Shown here: piece after piece, positions 18,601 to 27,702 of the stretch
Layout: each line of letters opens with the position of its first letter
Position numbering within the stretch: the first letter of the stretch is position 1
Assembly: GCF_030733685.1 (NCBI RefSeq)
Contig: NZ_JASHIM010000009.1
Location: 1-64,000, forward strand
Source: Roseovarius sp. MMSF_3281
Lineage (GTDB): Bacteria > Pseudomonadota > Alphaproteobacteria > Rhodobacterales > Rhodobacteraceae
Length of the DNA stretch: 64,000 bases
Reading direction: 5' to 3'
The notes under the pieces: generated by a model
The model's database searches: none
What the model saw: only the letters and a program-made list of their open reading frames with translations
Told to the model about the DNA's origin: nothing
Translations under genes and position numbers: made by a program

Positions 18601-21600
18601 CTATGACAGCCTGTTTGCCATGCTGGACGAGGCCGGGGAAATGCCCGAGCGCATCGGACATTTCTGGCTGGTGACGCGGGAGGAGACATTCCGCCCCGGA
18701 AGCAGTTTCTTTGATCGCAATATGGAACATGGGGTCTTTAGCCTGACGCATCTGGCGCAGGTGCTGGGTGAGCGGGACTTGGAAACCCCGGTGCATATCA
18801 GCGTTGTGACCAATGGGGCCGAGCAACTGACCGATGAGGCATTGCCGTATCCTGAGAAATCTATTGTTGCGGCCTCGGCGGGGGTGATCCCGCGCGAGGT
18901 GCCGGGGTTGAGTATCGGGGTCATGGACATTGCCTTACCTGCGCCGCGTGAGGTGAAGGGCGGGTTTTTCCGCACGCCTGAGCGGGCTTTTGATCTGCCC
19001 GACGATCTGGTGGGGCAGGTCTTGGAAGAGATCACTGCGACGCCGGGCAACTGGCAGGCGGTGCTGCGGGGCGCGAAGCGGTTTGAAAAGAGTTATGCGC
19101 CGGTTGCGCTGGCCGATGAGGGCGAAGCGCCGGTTTGGCGCGAGTGCGGGACATACCTGATCACCGGCGGGTTCGGCGGGATCGGGCAGACCGTGGCGCG
19201 TGACTTGCTGCAAAACCACCATGCCAATGTGGCGCTTCTGTCGCGAGGCGGGGTGCCCGCGCGCGAGGAATGGGAGGCTTACCTCATGGCGCATGCCAGC
19301 CATGATGCCACGGCCAAGCGTATTCGCGCGCTGCAAGAGCTGGAAGGTTTGGGCGGCAAGGTAATTGCCGTGTCAGGCGATATCGCCAATGCGCAGGACA
19401 TGGCGCAGGTAAAAACCGAGGTTGAGGGACGTTTTGGGCCGGTGACAGGTGTCGTTCATGCCGCCGGTGCCATCAGCGATGGCCCGCTTCTGGCCAAGCG
19501 TGAGGCCGAGATGGACGCGGTGTTCGCGCCCAAGATCACCGGCACGCGGGTGCTGGAGGGGCTGTTCCCCGATGGCAGCCTTGAGGTTCTGGTGCTGTTT
19601 GCGTCGTCCAGTACGGTGACGCGCCCGGCGGGGCAGGTGGATTACGCCGCCGCCAACGAGTTCCTTAACGCCTATGCCAAGGCGCGCAAGGGCGATGCGA
19701 CCAAGGTGATCGCCGTCAACTGGGGCGTCTGGGCCGAGGTGGGCATGGCCGCCGATGCCATGGCGACGCGCACGGGCGAAACCAAGGAAGTGTGGCGCGC
19801 TGTGGATCAGCCCTTGTTGGACGAGGCCGAGGGCGGCGCGCGGTTCCGCACCACCTTCAGCGCCGAACGCCATTGGGTTATCGACGGGCACCGGACCAAG
19901 GCGGGCGATGCCCTGTTGCCCGGCACCGGGTTTATCGAACTGGTGGCCGAGGCGATGGCGGCACGCGGCCAGAGTGCGCCTTTCGAGATCAGTGATCTGC
20001 ATTTCCTGCGGGCCTTTGACGTGGCCGAGGGGCAGGCCCGCGCGCTTGAGTTGCGCATGGATGGCCCGGAAGTGGAGTTGCGCGGGGCCTGCACGGTTGA
20101 GGGCCGCGAGGGCACGGTTTTGAATGCGCAGGCCAATCTGCGGCCCTTGTCGGGTGCCGTGTCGAAATGGATTGATATTGCGGCGGTCGAAAGCCGCTGT
20201 GCCGTGCCACTGGTTGCCGAGGCCGGTGGGCGTTTGCAGGCCCCGCAAGAGGTGCATTTGGAGTTTGGCGCGCGTTGGCATGTGCTGCGCGAGATGGCGC
20301 TTGGCAATGGTGAAGGTTTGGCGCGGCTGAGCCTGCCCGACGCTTGCAAGAGCGATCTTGAGGCAGGCTATATCCTGCACCCCGGCTTGATGGACCCCGC
20401 CACCGGCTGGGCGATGGAATTGATCCCCGGATATCAGGGCAATCACCTTTGGGTGCCTTTGTCTTATGGCACGGTGAGGGTGTTGCGCCCGCTGCCCGGT
20501 GAGGTTGTTAGCTGGGTGCGAATGGGTGAGGCCCAAGAGGATAGCGCCAGCTTTGACATTTCGCTTTGCGATGCGCGCGGCAAGGTCTGTGTCGAGATCG
20601 AGAATTTCCGCATCACGCGTCTGGCCAGCGCCGAAGGGTTCGGCAAACCCGCGCCGATTGCGCCCTCGGAGGTGGAATTTGCGGGCGGTGGTACGGCGGT
20701 GCCGCTGTCGGCGGATGAAGAGCGGTTGCTTGACAACATTGCCCAAGGTATTCGCCCCGACGAGGGGGCCGGGGCCCTGCGCCGGGCGATGGCCTCGGGG
20801 CTGTCGCAGGTCGTGGTCAGTTCACTGGACCTTGAGGCGATGATCGCGCAAGCCGAGGTGAGCGAGGTTGCAGAAAGCGGCGAAAGCCAGAGTTTCGAGC
20901 GGCCCGATCTGGACGGTGATTTCCTTGCCCCGCGCAATGCCATTGAAGAGGCTTTGGCCAAGCAGTGGGAGAAATTGCTGGGCGTCAGCCCGGTGGGCAT
21001 CGAGGACAGTTTCTTTGATCTGGGCGGTCATTCCCTTATCGCGGTGCGGCTTTTCGCGTCGATCAAGAAGGAGTTCGGGGTGGAGTTCCCGATCTCGGTT
21101 CTGTTCGAGGCGCCGACGATTGCGACGATTGCCGCGCGGATCGAGGCGCAGACGGGGCCGGTGGCAGATGCGGACGAGGGCGGGGCCATGGCCGCGCCCG
21201 CACAGGTGCAAAGCTTTACCCATCTCGTGGCGCTGAACAAAGGCGATGCCACGCGCAAACCGCCCTTGTTTATCGTGGCGGGCATGTTCGGCAATGTGTT
21301 GAACCTGCGCCATCTGGCGCAGCAGTTGGGCGAGGATCAGCCGGTTTACGGCGTGCAGGCGAAGGGCTTGATCGGTGATGATGCGCCGCATACCTGCGTG
21401 GAAGAGGCTGCCGCCGATTATCTGGCGGAAATCCGTCAGGTGCAGCCCGAAGGCCCGTATCTGTTCGGGGGCTTCTCGGGCGGTGGGGTCACTGCCTATG
21501 AAATGGCCCAACAGGTCAAGGCCGAAGGCGGTGAGGTTGCGCTTTTGGCTATGCTGGACACACCCTTGCCCGTGCGGCCAAGCCTGTCGCGCCGCGACAA

Positions 21601-22066
21601 GGCGCTGATCAAGCTGGCCGAGATCAAGCGCAAGGGGCCGGCGTATTTCAAGGAATGGGCCATGAACCGCCTTGAATGGGAGCTGCGCAAGCGTCAGCCC
21701 AAAGGCGATGACGCGCAGGGCTTTAACAACCACAAGATCGAGGCGGCCTTCCGTCACGCAGTGGCGCAATACAATCTGAAACCGTGGGATGGGCCGCTTT
21801 TGTTGTTCCGCCCGCCGTTGGACAAGCATTGGAAGGTTTCAAACGGCAATTGGGTGAGCGCGGCGCGCGAATATGTCTTTGACGACAATCAATGGACGCG
21901 CTGGGCGCCCAAGGTGAAGGTCATCGAAGTGCCCGGCGATCATGATAGCATGGTGCTTGACCCTAATGTCGCCGCATTGGCCCGCTACTTGTCCGCCGAA
22001 ATTGCCCGAGTGACCGAGACGGGCGTGACCGCCTCGGAGTGGGAAAGTGTGACCGCAGCGGAGTAG
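15602..22066 (+). CDS. Type I polyketide synthase (KS-AT-KR-DH-ACP-TE)
   Basis: A 2154-aa single-module PKS. The ketosynthase (about 20-445) has Cys193 in TACSTSL, His329 in CHGTGTYLGD and His369 in NIGHLD. The acyltransferase has Ser642 in GHSMGE. The ketoreductase (from about 1180) has LITGGFGGIG and the S...YxxxN catalytic set (SSSTVTRPAGQVDYAAANEF). The dehydratase has His1430 in HRTKAGDALLPG and Asp1598 in LHPGLMDPA. The ACP carries Ser1811 (GGHSL), and a thioesterase has Ser1959 in GGFSGGG and a late His (GDHDSM). One full round of malonyl extension, reduction, dehydration and release is therefore encoded. A second possible start is MSEQ at 15629. It is followed 3 bases later by a glycosyltransferase, then the NRPS and PPTase. 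Confidence 0.95.
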   Translation: MLNASNEWVMSEQKQSGADEPIAIVGMAVDLPGAPTANTFWENLRDGVESIEALDEEALLAAGESPERMHHKDYVASAARMAAFDEFDADFFGFSAKEAAILDPQHRKFMEVSWGALENAGHMPERFKGDIGVYAGCGMGSYFYFNICSNPGLMDDVGMFLLRHTGNDKDFLATRISHILDLKGPSINIQTACSTSLVAVHYACNALRQGDCDMALAGGVTIELPHGRGYVFKENEILSPDGHCHAFDHRAKGTVFGSGAGCVALRRLSDAVADGDHIWAVIRGSAVNNDGADKASYLAPSVDGQAAAVSKALDNAGVSPETVDYVECHGTGTYLGDPIEVSALSEAFGRGTDATGYCRIGSVKTNIGHLDTAAGVASLTKASLALHHKQMPPSLGYEAPNPAIDFETSPFKVNDSLRDWDGRGSPRRAGVNSLGVGGTNAHAILEEAPERGASEESDWPFHVLCLSGRSKAALEGNSKALAAHLRANPNVDLADVAWTLKEGRRAFDKRRVLVAETAIEAAELLEAGDTRRVFNHEALGTSPEVVFMFPGGGAQYVDMARDLYETEPVFAEWMDRGLDHLQAQLDYDIRALWMPEEGEVEAARERLKQPSVQLPLIMIVDYALAQLWMSWGVKPAALVGHSMGENTAACLAGVMGFEDCIDLVLLRGRLFDTVPKGGMLSISLPVAEIEALVGDDLDIASVNAPELSAVSGPDAALDALAEKLEAMGAEYSRVAIDIAAHSRMLDPILEEFRSFLAGLNLSAPKIPVMSNRTGAVLTVDEATSPEYWTAQLRNRVEFAACVSELAQVPGRVYLEVGPGKALSSLAQMCPDVAPGQVLSSLRHPDQDMADDAYFLGVIGRLWACGVEADWGQIWGEAKRQRLPLPGYAFQRKRYFIEPGTAAVAETAPRALMRQEDMADWGWRAKWLPRFAPSELVANADLAALPVQSWLMFMDDAGVAEAAAARLEAAGHKVVRVVSGDTTQALGPGRYSLAPEMGRASYDSLFAMLDEAGEMPERIGHFWLVTREETFRPGSSFFDRNMEHGVFSLTHLAQVLGERDLETPVHISVVTNGAEQLTDEALPYPEKSIVAASAGVIPREVPGLSIGVMDIALPAPREVKGGFFRTPERAFDLPDDLVGQVLEEITATPGNWQAVLRGAKRFEKSYAPVALADEGEAPVWRECGTYLITGGFGGIGQTVARDLLQNHHANVALLSRGGVPAREEWEAYLMAHASHDATAKRIRALQELEGLGGKVIAVSGDIANAQDMAQVKTEVEGRFGPVTGVVHAAGAISDGPLLAKREAEMDAVFAPKITGTRVLEGLFPDGSLEVLVLFASSSTVTRPAGQVDYAAANEFLNAYAKARKGDATKVIAVNWGVWAEVGMAADAMATRTGETKEVWRAVDQPLLDEAEGGARFRTTFSAERHWVIDGHRTKAGDALLPGTGFIELVAEAMAARGQSAPFEISDLHFLRAFDVAEGQARALELRMDGPEVELRGACTVEGREGTVLNAQANLRPLSGAVSKWIDIAAVESRCAVPLVAEAGGRLQAPQEVHLEFGARWHVLREMALGNGEGLARLSLPDACKSDLEAGYILHPGLMDPATGWAMELIPGYQGNHLWVPLSYGTVRVLRPLPGEVVSWVRMGEAQEDSASFDISLCDARGKVCVEIENFRITRLASAEGFGKPAPIAPSEVEFAGGGTAVPLSADEERLLDNIAQGIRPDEGAGALRRAMASGLSQVVVSSLDLEAMIAQAEVSEVAESGESQSFERPDLDGDFLAPRNAIEEALAKQWEKLLGVSPVGIEDSFFDLGGHSLIAVRLFASIKKEFGVEFPISVLFEAPTIATIAARIEAQTGPVADADEGGAMAAPAQVQSFTHLVALNKGDATRKPPLFIVAGMFGNVLNLRHLAQQLGEDQPVYGVQAKGLIGDDAPHTCVEEAAADYLAEIRQVQPEGPYLFGGFSGGGVTAYEMAQQVKAEGGEVALLAMLDTPLPVRPSLSRRDKALIKLAEIKRKGPAYFKEWAMNRLEWELRKRQPKGDDAQGFNNHKIEAAFRHAVAQYNLKPWDGPLLLFRPPLDKHWKVSNGNWVSAAREYVFDDNQWTRWAPKVKVIEVPGDHDSMVLDPNVAALARYLSAEIARVTETGVTASEWESVTAAE

Positions 22067-22069
22067 AGA

Positions 22070-23083
22070 GTGACCCAAGCAAAAATCCTGACGGTGATCC
22101 TGAATTATCGCACGCCTGAGTTAACCATACAGGCGGCGCAGGCGGCCGTGCGCGAAATGCGCGGCTTGGGGGGTGAGGTGGTGATCGTCGATAATGCCTC
22201 GGGGGATGGATCGTTTGATACCATCCGCGCCAAGGCGGAGGCGGAAGGCTGGACACAGGACGGGTTTGCGCGCGTGGTGCAAAGCCCGGAAAATGACGGT
22301 TTCGGCGCGGGCAATAATTTCGGCATGCGGTTGGGGATGTCCTCGGGCGAGGTGCCGGATTTCTTCTATATCCTGAATTCCGACGCGTGGCCCGATCCGG
22401 GCGCGGTTAAGAAACTGCTGGATGTAATGCAAGACGAGCCGCGCGCGGGGCTTGCCGGCAGCTATATCAAGGGTACCGATGACGCGCCGCATTGCACGGT
22501 GTTCCGATTCCCATCGGCCAGTGGGGAGTTCGAGGGCGCGGCGCGCACCGGGTTTATTACCAAGCTCTTTAAATCCTCGGTCGTGCCCATGGAAATACCC
22601 ACGCAGACAAGCCAAGTGGATTGGGTCGCCGGAGCCTCGGTTCTGATGCGGCGCGAGATGCTGGACGAGATTGGCCTCTTTGATGAAACCTTTTTCCTTT
22701 ATTACGAGGAAACCGAGCTGTGCCGCCGCGCGGCGCGTGCGGGTTGGCAGACCTTTTACGTGCCTGCCAGCGAGGTGGCGCATGTCGGCTCGGCCTCGAC
22801 CGCGATGAAGGAATGGGCGCGCACGCCGCGCTATTGGTTCGAATCGCGGTTTTACTATTTCACCAAGGTTCATGGGCGCGCCTATGCGATCTGGGCCACG
22901 CTGGCGCGCTTGGCGGGCTGTGGCATCTATGGTTTGCGCCGGGTGCTGAGTGGCAAGCCACAGCGCGATCCGCCCGGTTTTGCCCGTGATCTTCTTTCCC
23001 ATTTCCTGGCCGCCATGGTTTCGCGCGGCCCATCCCGGCGCGATGTTTCCTTGGCCCGGCCCATGACGGAGGACAGCAAATGA
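22070..23083 (+). CDS. GT2 (rhamnosyltransferase-like) glycosyltransferase in PKS/NRPS operon
   Basis: A 337-aa GT2 enzyme. LTVILNYRTPELTIQAAQAAV, VIVDNASGDGSFDTI and FYILNSDAWPDPGAVKKL (donor/metal site) resemble rhamnosyltransferases; FLYYEETELCRRAARAGW is the ED acceptor motif. It starts at GTG, just after the PKS stop, with GGAG upstream, and its stop overlaps the NRPS start (ATGA). The placement between PKS and NRPS suggests the product or its carrier is glycosylated, though the gene might equally serve the surrounding polysaccharide. Confidence 0.88.
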   Translation: MTQAKILTVILNYRTPELTIQAAQAAVREMRGLGGEVVIVDNASGDGSFDTIRAKAEAEGWTQDGFARVVQSPENDGFGAGNNFGMRLGMSSGEVPDFFYILNSDAWPDPGAVKKLLDVMQDEPRAGLAGSYIKGTDDAPHCTVFRFPSASGEFEGAARTGFITKLFKSSVVPMEIPTQTSQVDWVAGASVLMRREMLDEIGLFDETFFLYYEETELCRRAARAGWQTFYVPASEVAHVGSASTAMKEWARTPRYWFESRFYYFTKVHGRAYAIWATLARLAGCGIYGLRRVLSGKPQRDPPGFARDLLSHFLAAMVSRGPSRRDVSLARPMTEDSK

Positions 23084-26000
23084 CCTCAATTTCCACGCTT
23101 TTGATCGGCGATGAATCCCTTTTGGTGGGCTGTGGTGAGCATCTTCTTGAAAAGGGCCATGGCATTGCGGCGGTTGTGACGCGCGATGCTGGCGTTCGGG
23201 ACTGGGCCGAGGGTAAGGGCATTGCCGTTATCGAGTCCATGGACGATGTGGCTGGCACGGTTGCCCCGGGATCGGTGGATTGGCTGTTGAGCATTGCCAA
23301 CCTGAGGGTCATTCCGCAGGCGGTTCTGGATCTGCCCGCCAAGGGCGCTGTCAACTTTCACGACGGGCCTTTGCCGCGCTATGCTGGGTTGAATACCCCG
23401 GTCTGGGCGATCCTGAACGGTGAACCCGAGCATGGCATCACCTGGCACATGATCGAAGGCGGCATCGACGAGGGCGATATCCTTGAGCAGCGCATGGTGC
23501 CGATTGCCGAGGATGACACGGCCTTTAGCCTGAACTCCAAGTGTTACGCGGCGGCGATGGACAGTTTCCCGGCGCTGGTGGCGCAGTTGGAAAGCGGGAA
23601 TTTGCAGCGGCAGGCGCAAGACCTGTCGCAGCGCAGTTATTTCGGGCTGGATCATCGCGCACCGGCGGGGGCGCATCTGGATTTCAGCAAACCGGCGGCC
23701 GAGGTTGCGCGCATGGTGCGGGCCTTGGATTTCGGCGGCTATCGCAACCCGGTGGGCACGGCCAAGGTGACGCTGGCCGCGCAACTGGTGAGCGTGGGGC
23801 ATGCCGAGGCCGAAAGCAGCGTCACGACAACAGAACCGGGCACGGTGTTGGAGGTCATGTCGGACCGGTTGCGCGTGGCGACGGGCGGCGGAGCTATCAC
23901 GCTGTCGGCCTTGCGCAGCACCAAGGGACAACCGGTTGATCCGGCGCGCTTGGTGAACGCGGGGGATGTTCTGGGAATGCCCGACGCGGGGGCCTTTGAC
24001 GCGGCGGCCAAGCGCGCGGCCAAGGCCGAGGCAGCGTGGATCAATGCGCTGTCTTCGATGCTGCCAGCGGAATTGCCCTTGGTGCAGCCCTCCGAAGATG
24101 GGCCGAAGTGGCAAAGCGTGGACATGCCCGGCGTATCGGGGCTGGATGAGGCCGGGATCGCGGCGGCGGCCTTGACGTGGTGCCGGATGAGTTGCGGCGA
24201 CCGGGCGGCAATGCTGGCCTATACCGATTCCGGTTTGGACGAGGCAGCGCAGGCCGCGCCGGGGGTCTTGGCGCATTGGGTGCCCTTGGGCACGGACGAG
24301 GCCGGGGCGGGAAGCCTTGGCGCCACGCGCGAGGTCTTGGAAAAACAGCTTGCCCGTGCCGCAGAGAAAGGCGGCTTTGCCGCCGACCTGGCCCTGCGCC
24401 TGCCCGAGTTGGATGGGCTGCGCGTACCGCAGATGGCCCTGCACATGGGGCAGGATGCGCCGGTTGAGGACACTGTGGTCACGCTGGCCGTTGCCGGTGG
24501 GAAGATGCGCTTGCATTACGATGCCGCGCGCCTTTCGCCCGAGGCGGTGGACCTTTTGGCCGAGCGGCTGAAACTGGCGCTTGAGGCCTGCGCCGGGGCG
24601 GATGATGCGGCGGATTTTGCCGATCTGGTCCCCTTGCCCGAGGGCGAAGCGCGGCAGGTGACCGAAGGCTGGAACGACATGGCTGTCGATCTGGATGGAC
24701 CTTTGACCATTCACGCCGGTTTCGAGGCGCAGGTCGAAAAAACGCCCGATGCCGTCGCGCTTGCCTTTGAGGATCGAGAGTTAAGCTTTGCCGAATTGAA
24801 CGGGCAGGCCAATGCCATGGCGCAGGTGTTGCGCGATCAGGGCGTGGCCCCCGGTAGCCACGTGGGCCTTTGCGTGCATCGTGGGCCGGAGTTGTTGATC
24901 GGTGCACTGGCCATCCTGAAGGCGGGCGGGGCCTATGTGCCGCTTGACCCGGCGTACCCGGCGGATCGTCTGGCGCATTACGTGACCGACAGTCAGGCCA
25001 GTGTGGTGCTGACGCAGGAGGGGTTGCGCGGGACGCTGCCCGATACAGGGGCCAAGGTCGTGACATTCGAGGCGCACCCGGAGGTGGCCCAAGGCGTGGC
25101 CGAGAACGTGGACGGCGGCGCGGGTGCCGATGATCTGGCCTATGTCATCTATACCTCGGGCTCTACCGGCACGCCCAAGGGCGTGATGGTGGAACACGGC
25201 AATGTCGCCAATTTCTTTGCCGGCATGGACGCGGCGGTCGACCACGAACAGGGCGGCGTCTGGATGGCGGTGACAAGCCTTGCCTTCGATATTTCGGTGT
25301 TGGAGCTGTTCTATACGCTGGCGCGTGGTTTCAAACTGGTTCTGGTCAGTGAGGAGGGCCGTGCGGCGATCTCGAACGGGGCGATCAGCGGATCGGGCCG
25401 AAGGGCGGATTTCAGCCTGTATTACTGGAGCAATGATTGCGAGGCTGGGCGCGGTAAATACGAATTGCTGTTGGAAGGCGCGAAGTTTGCCGATGCCAAT
25501 GGCTTTGACGCGCTTTGGACGCCCGAGCGGCACTTCCACGCCTTTGGCGGGCCATACCCCAACCCGGCGGTGACCGGCGCGGCGGTGGCGGCGATCACCC
25601 AGAACATCCAGGTGCGCGCCGGTAGCTGTGTCGCACCCCTGCACCATCCGGCACGGATTGCCGAGGAATGGTCGGTGATCGACAACCTGACCAATGGCGG
25701 CGCGGGGCTTGCCATGGCGTCGGGCTGGCATCCGAATGATTTTGTTTTGCGCCCGGAAAACACGCCGCCCAACAACAAGGACGGCATGTTCGAAACCATC
25801 GACCAAGTGCGCCGGTTGTGGCGTGGCGAGGCGGTGGATTTCCCCAATGACAAGGGCGAGATGCTGCCGGTGCTGACGCAGCCGCGCCCGGTAAGCAAGG
25901 AACTTCCCATCTGGATAACCACGGCGGGCAACCCCGAAACATGGCGCGAGGCGGGGCGCATCGGCGCGAATGTCCTGACCCACCTTCTGGGCCAAAGCAT

Positions 26001-27702
26001 CGACGAGGTGGGCGAGAAGATCACGCTTTACCACAATGCCCTGCGCGAAAACGGGTTTGACCCCGATGATTTCACCGTGACGGTGATGCTGCACACCCTG
26101 ATCGGCGACGACCGCGAGGCCGTGCGCGAGATCGCCAAGGGGCCGTTGCAGGACTACCTGCGCAGCGCGGCGGGGTTGATCAAGCAATATGCCTGGGCCT
26201 TTCCGGCGTTCAAGAAACCGAAAGGTGTCGACAATCCTTTCCAGCTTGACCTGTCGGCGCTGGACGAGGACGCGATGGAGGCGATCCTTGAGTTCGCCTT
26301 TGACCGGTATTTCAACGATTCCGGCCTGTTTGGCACGGTTGAAGACGGGATTGCACGGGCTGAGCAACTCAAACAGATCGGGGTGGGCGAGATTGCCTGC
26401 CTGATCGACTATGGCATCGACAATGCGCATGTTCTGGAAGGGTTGACCCACCTGGCGAAGGTGCGCGAGCGGTCGAACGAGGCGGCGGAACTTTCTGCCG
26501 ATGACTTTTCGATCGCGGCGCAGATCATGCGCCATGACGTGACCCATATGCAGTGTACGCCCAGCATGGCGCGCATGCTGACCATGAATGACGAGGCGCG
26601 TCTGGCGCTGGGCCGGGTGAAGCATCTGTACCTTGGCGGTGAGGCCCTGCCGGGAAGCTTGGTGGATGATTTGCGGTGCTGCACGCGGGCGCAGATCACC
26701 AATATGTACGGGCCGACGGAAACCACGATCTGGTCGGCGGTGCAGAACGTGGATGGTTCGGTCAGTGGTGCGGGGGCCGTGGCAATCGGCAAGCCCATTG
26801 CCAATACCAATGTCTATGTTCTGGACGAGGCGGGGCAGGTCTGCCCGGTGGGTGTGCCCGGTGAATTGCTGATCGGTGGCAAGGGGGTTGCGCGGGGCTA
26901 TTGGCAGCGCGAAGACCTGACCGCAGAGCGTTTCGTGCCCGATCATATCGCCGGTCATGGCCGGATGTATCGCACCGGCGACCTGGTGGCCTGGAGCGCG
27001 GAGGGGCGCTTGGTCTTCCTTGGACGCAGTGACCACCAGGTGAAGATCCGCGGGCAGCGGATCGAACTTGGCGAGATCGAAGCGCGGCTTGCCAGCCATA
27101 GCGCTGTGCGCGAGGCGGTGGTGATTGCCCGCGAGGGCGCTGGCGAGGCGCCGGAACTGGTGGGGTATGTCACCGCCACGACCCCTGTCAGCGAAGAGGT
27201 GCTGCGCGCGCATCTGGCCGAGGCCCTGCCCGAGGTGATGGTGCCGCGCCACGTGGTGACGCTGGAGCGTTTCCCGCTGACGCCGAACAAGAAGATCGAC
27301 CGCAAGGCCCTGCCTGCGCCGGATGTGAAGGCCGCCGCCGAAGCGGTGGTTGAAGCCCCGGCCAAAGGCGGCAGCGCCGAAACCATCGCGCGCATCTGGG
27401 CAAGGGTTCTGGGCCTGCAAAGCGTTCAGGGCAGCGACAGCTTCTTTGAACTGGGCGGTCATTCGCTTTTGGCGGTGCAGGCGCACCGGGAAATCCGCAA
27501 CGAGTTGGAGGCGCCCAAGCTGGCGATCACCGATATCTTCCGCTTCCCGGTTTTGAATGCGCTGGCCGCGCATGTGGACGGGCTTTTGGGCCATACGCCT
27601 GACCCGACGCCCGAGCCTGCGGCCGAAGATGCGCCGGATGTCAGCGAGACCATGTCACGCCGCCGCGCGATGCGGGCCAACCGAGGGCGGCGCGCGGGAT
27701 GA
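23080..27702 (+). CDS. NRPS with formyltransferase-like N-terminus and luciferase-like monooxygenase inserted in the A domain (MupA/Atu3671 type)
   Basis: A 1540-aa protein. Residues 1-300 form a methionyl-tRNA-formyltransferase-like domain with the triad Asn92/His94 (NFHDGPLP) and Asp130 (GGIDEGD). About 310-540 is a shortened condensation-like stretch without HHxxxDG. The adenylation domain starts near 545, with A3 YTSGSTGTPKG at 688 and A4 FDIS (Asp737, for an alpha-amino group). Residues ~775-1135 are an FMN luciferase-like monooxygenase (ERHFHAFGGPYPNP, SCVAPLHHPARIAEEW, GLAMASGWHPNDF). The A domain then resumes with A5 MYGPTETT, A7 YRTGD, A8 and A10 (PNKKIDRKALP). A carrier domain carries Ser1462. 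There is no full C domain and no terminal TE, so the amino acid is probably loaded, modified, then passed to the PKS. Confidence 0.93.
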   Translation: MTSISTLLIGDESLLVGCGEHLLEKGHGIAAVVTRDAGVRDWAEGKGIAVIESMDDVAGTVAPGSVDWLLSIANLRVIPQAVLDLPAKGAVNFHDGPLPRYAGLNTPVWAILNGEPEHGITWHMIEGGIDEGDILEQRMVPIAEDDTAFSLNSKCYAAAMDSFPALVAQLESGNLQRQAQDLSQRSYFGLDHRAPAGAHLDFSKPAAEVARMVRALDFGGYRNPVGTAKVTLAAQLVSVGHAEAESSVTTTEPGTVLEVMSDRLRVATGGGAITLSALRSTKGQPVDPARLVNAGDVLGMPDAGAFDAAAKRAAKAEAAWINALSSMLPAELPLVQPSEDGPKWQSVDMPGVSGLDEAGIAAAALTWCRMSCGDRAAMLAYTDSGLDEAAQAAPGVLAHWVPLGTDEAGAGSLGATREVLEKQLARAAEKGGFAADLALRLPELDGLRVPQMALHMGQDAPVEDTVVTLAVAGGKMRLHYDAARLSPEAVDLLAERLKLALEACAGADDAADFADLVPLPEGEARQVTEGWNDMAVDLDGPLTIHAGFEAQVEKTPDAVALAFEDRELSFAELNGQANAMAQVLRDQGVAPGSHVGLCVHRGPELLIGALAILKAGGAYVPLDPAYPADRLAHYVTDSQASVVLTQEGLRGTLPDTGAKVVTFEAHPEVAQGVAENVDGGAGADDLAYVIYTSGSTGTPKGVMVEHGNVANFFAGMDAAVDHEQGGVWMAVTSLAFDISVLELFYTLARGFKLVLVSEEGRAAISNGAISGSGRRADFSLYYWSNDCEAGRGKYELLLEGAKFADANGFDALWTPERHFHAFGGPYPNPAVTGAAVAAITQNIQVRAGSCVAPLHHPARIAEEWSVIDNLTNGGAGLAMASGWHPNDFVLRPENTPPNNKDGMFETIDQVRRLWRGEAVDFPNDKGEMLPVLTQPRPVSKELPIWITTAGNPETWREAGRIGANVLTHLLGQSIDEVGEKITLYHNALRENGFDPDDFTVTVMLHTLIGDDREAVREIAKGPLQDYLRSAAGLIKQYAWAFPAFKKPKGVDNPFQLDLSALDEDAMEAILEFAFDRYFNDSGLFGTVEDGIARAEQLKQIGVGEIACLIDYGIDNAHVLEGLTHLAKVRERSNEAAELSADDFSIAAQIMRHDVTHMQCTPSMARMLTMNDEARLALGRVKHLYLGGEALPGSLVDDLRCCTRAQITNMYGPTETTIWSAVQNVDGSVSGAGAVAIGKPIANTNVYVLDEAGQVCPVGVPGELLIGGKGVARGYWQREDLTAERFVPDHIAGHGRMYRTGDLVAWSAEGRLVFLGRSDHQVKIRGQRIELGEIEARLASHSAVREAVVIAREGAGEAPELVGYVTATTPVSEEVLRAHLAEALPEVMVPRHVVTLERFPLTPNKKIDRKALPAPDVKAAAEAVVEAPAKGGSAETIARIWARVLGLQSVQGSDSFFELGGHSLLAVQAHREIRNELEAPKLAITDIFRFPVLNALAAHVDGLLGHTPDPTPEPAAEDAPDVSETMSRRRAMRANRGRRAG

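Noticed and set aside
24781..27594. 937-codon minus-strand frame opposite the NRPS
   Set aside because: Composition is typical of antisense GC-rich frames (rich in R, H, Q) and the + strand NRPS has complete motifs.
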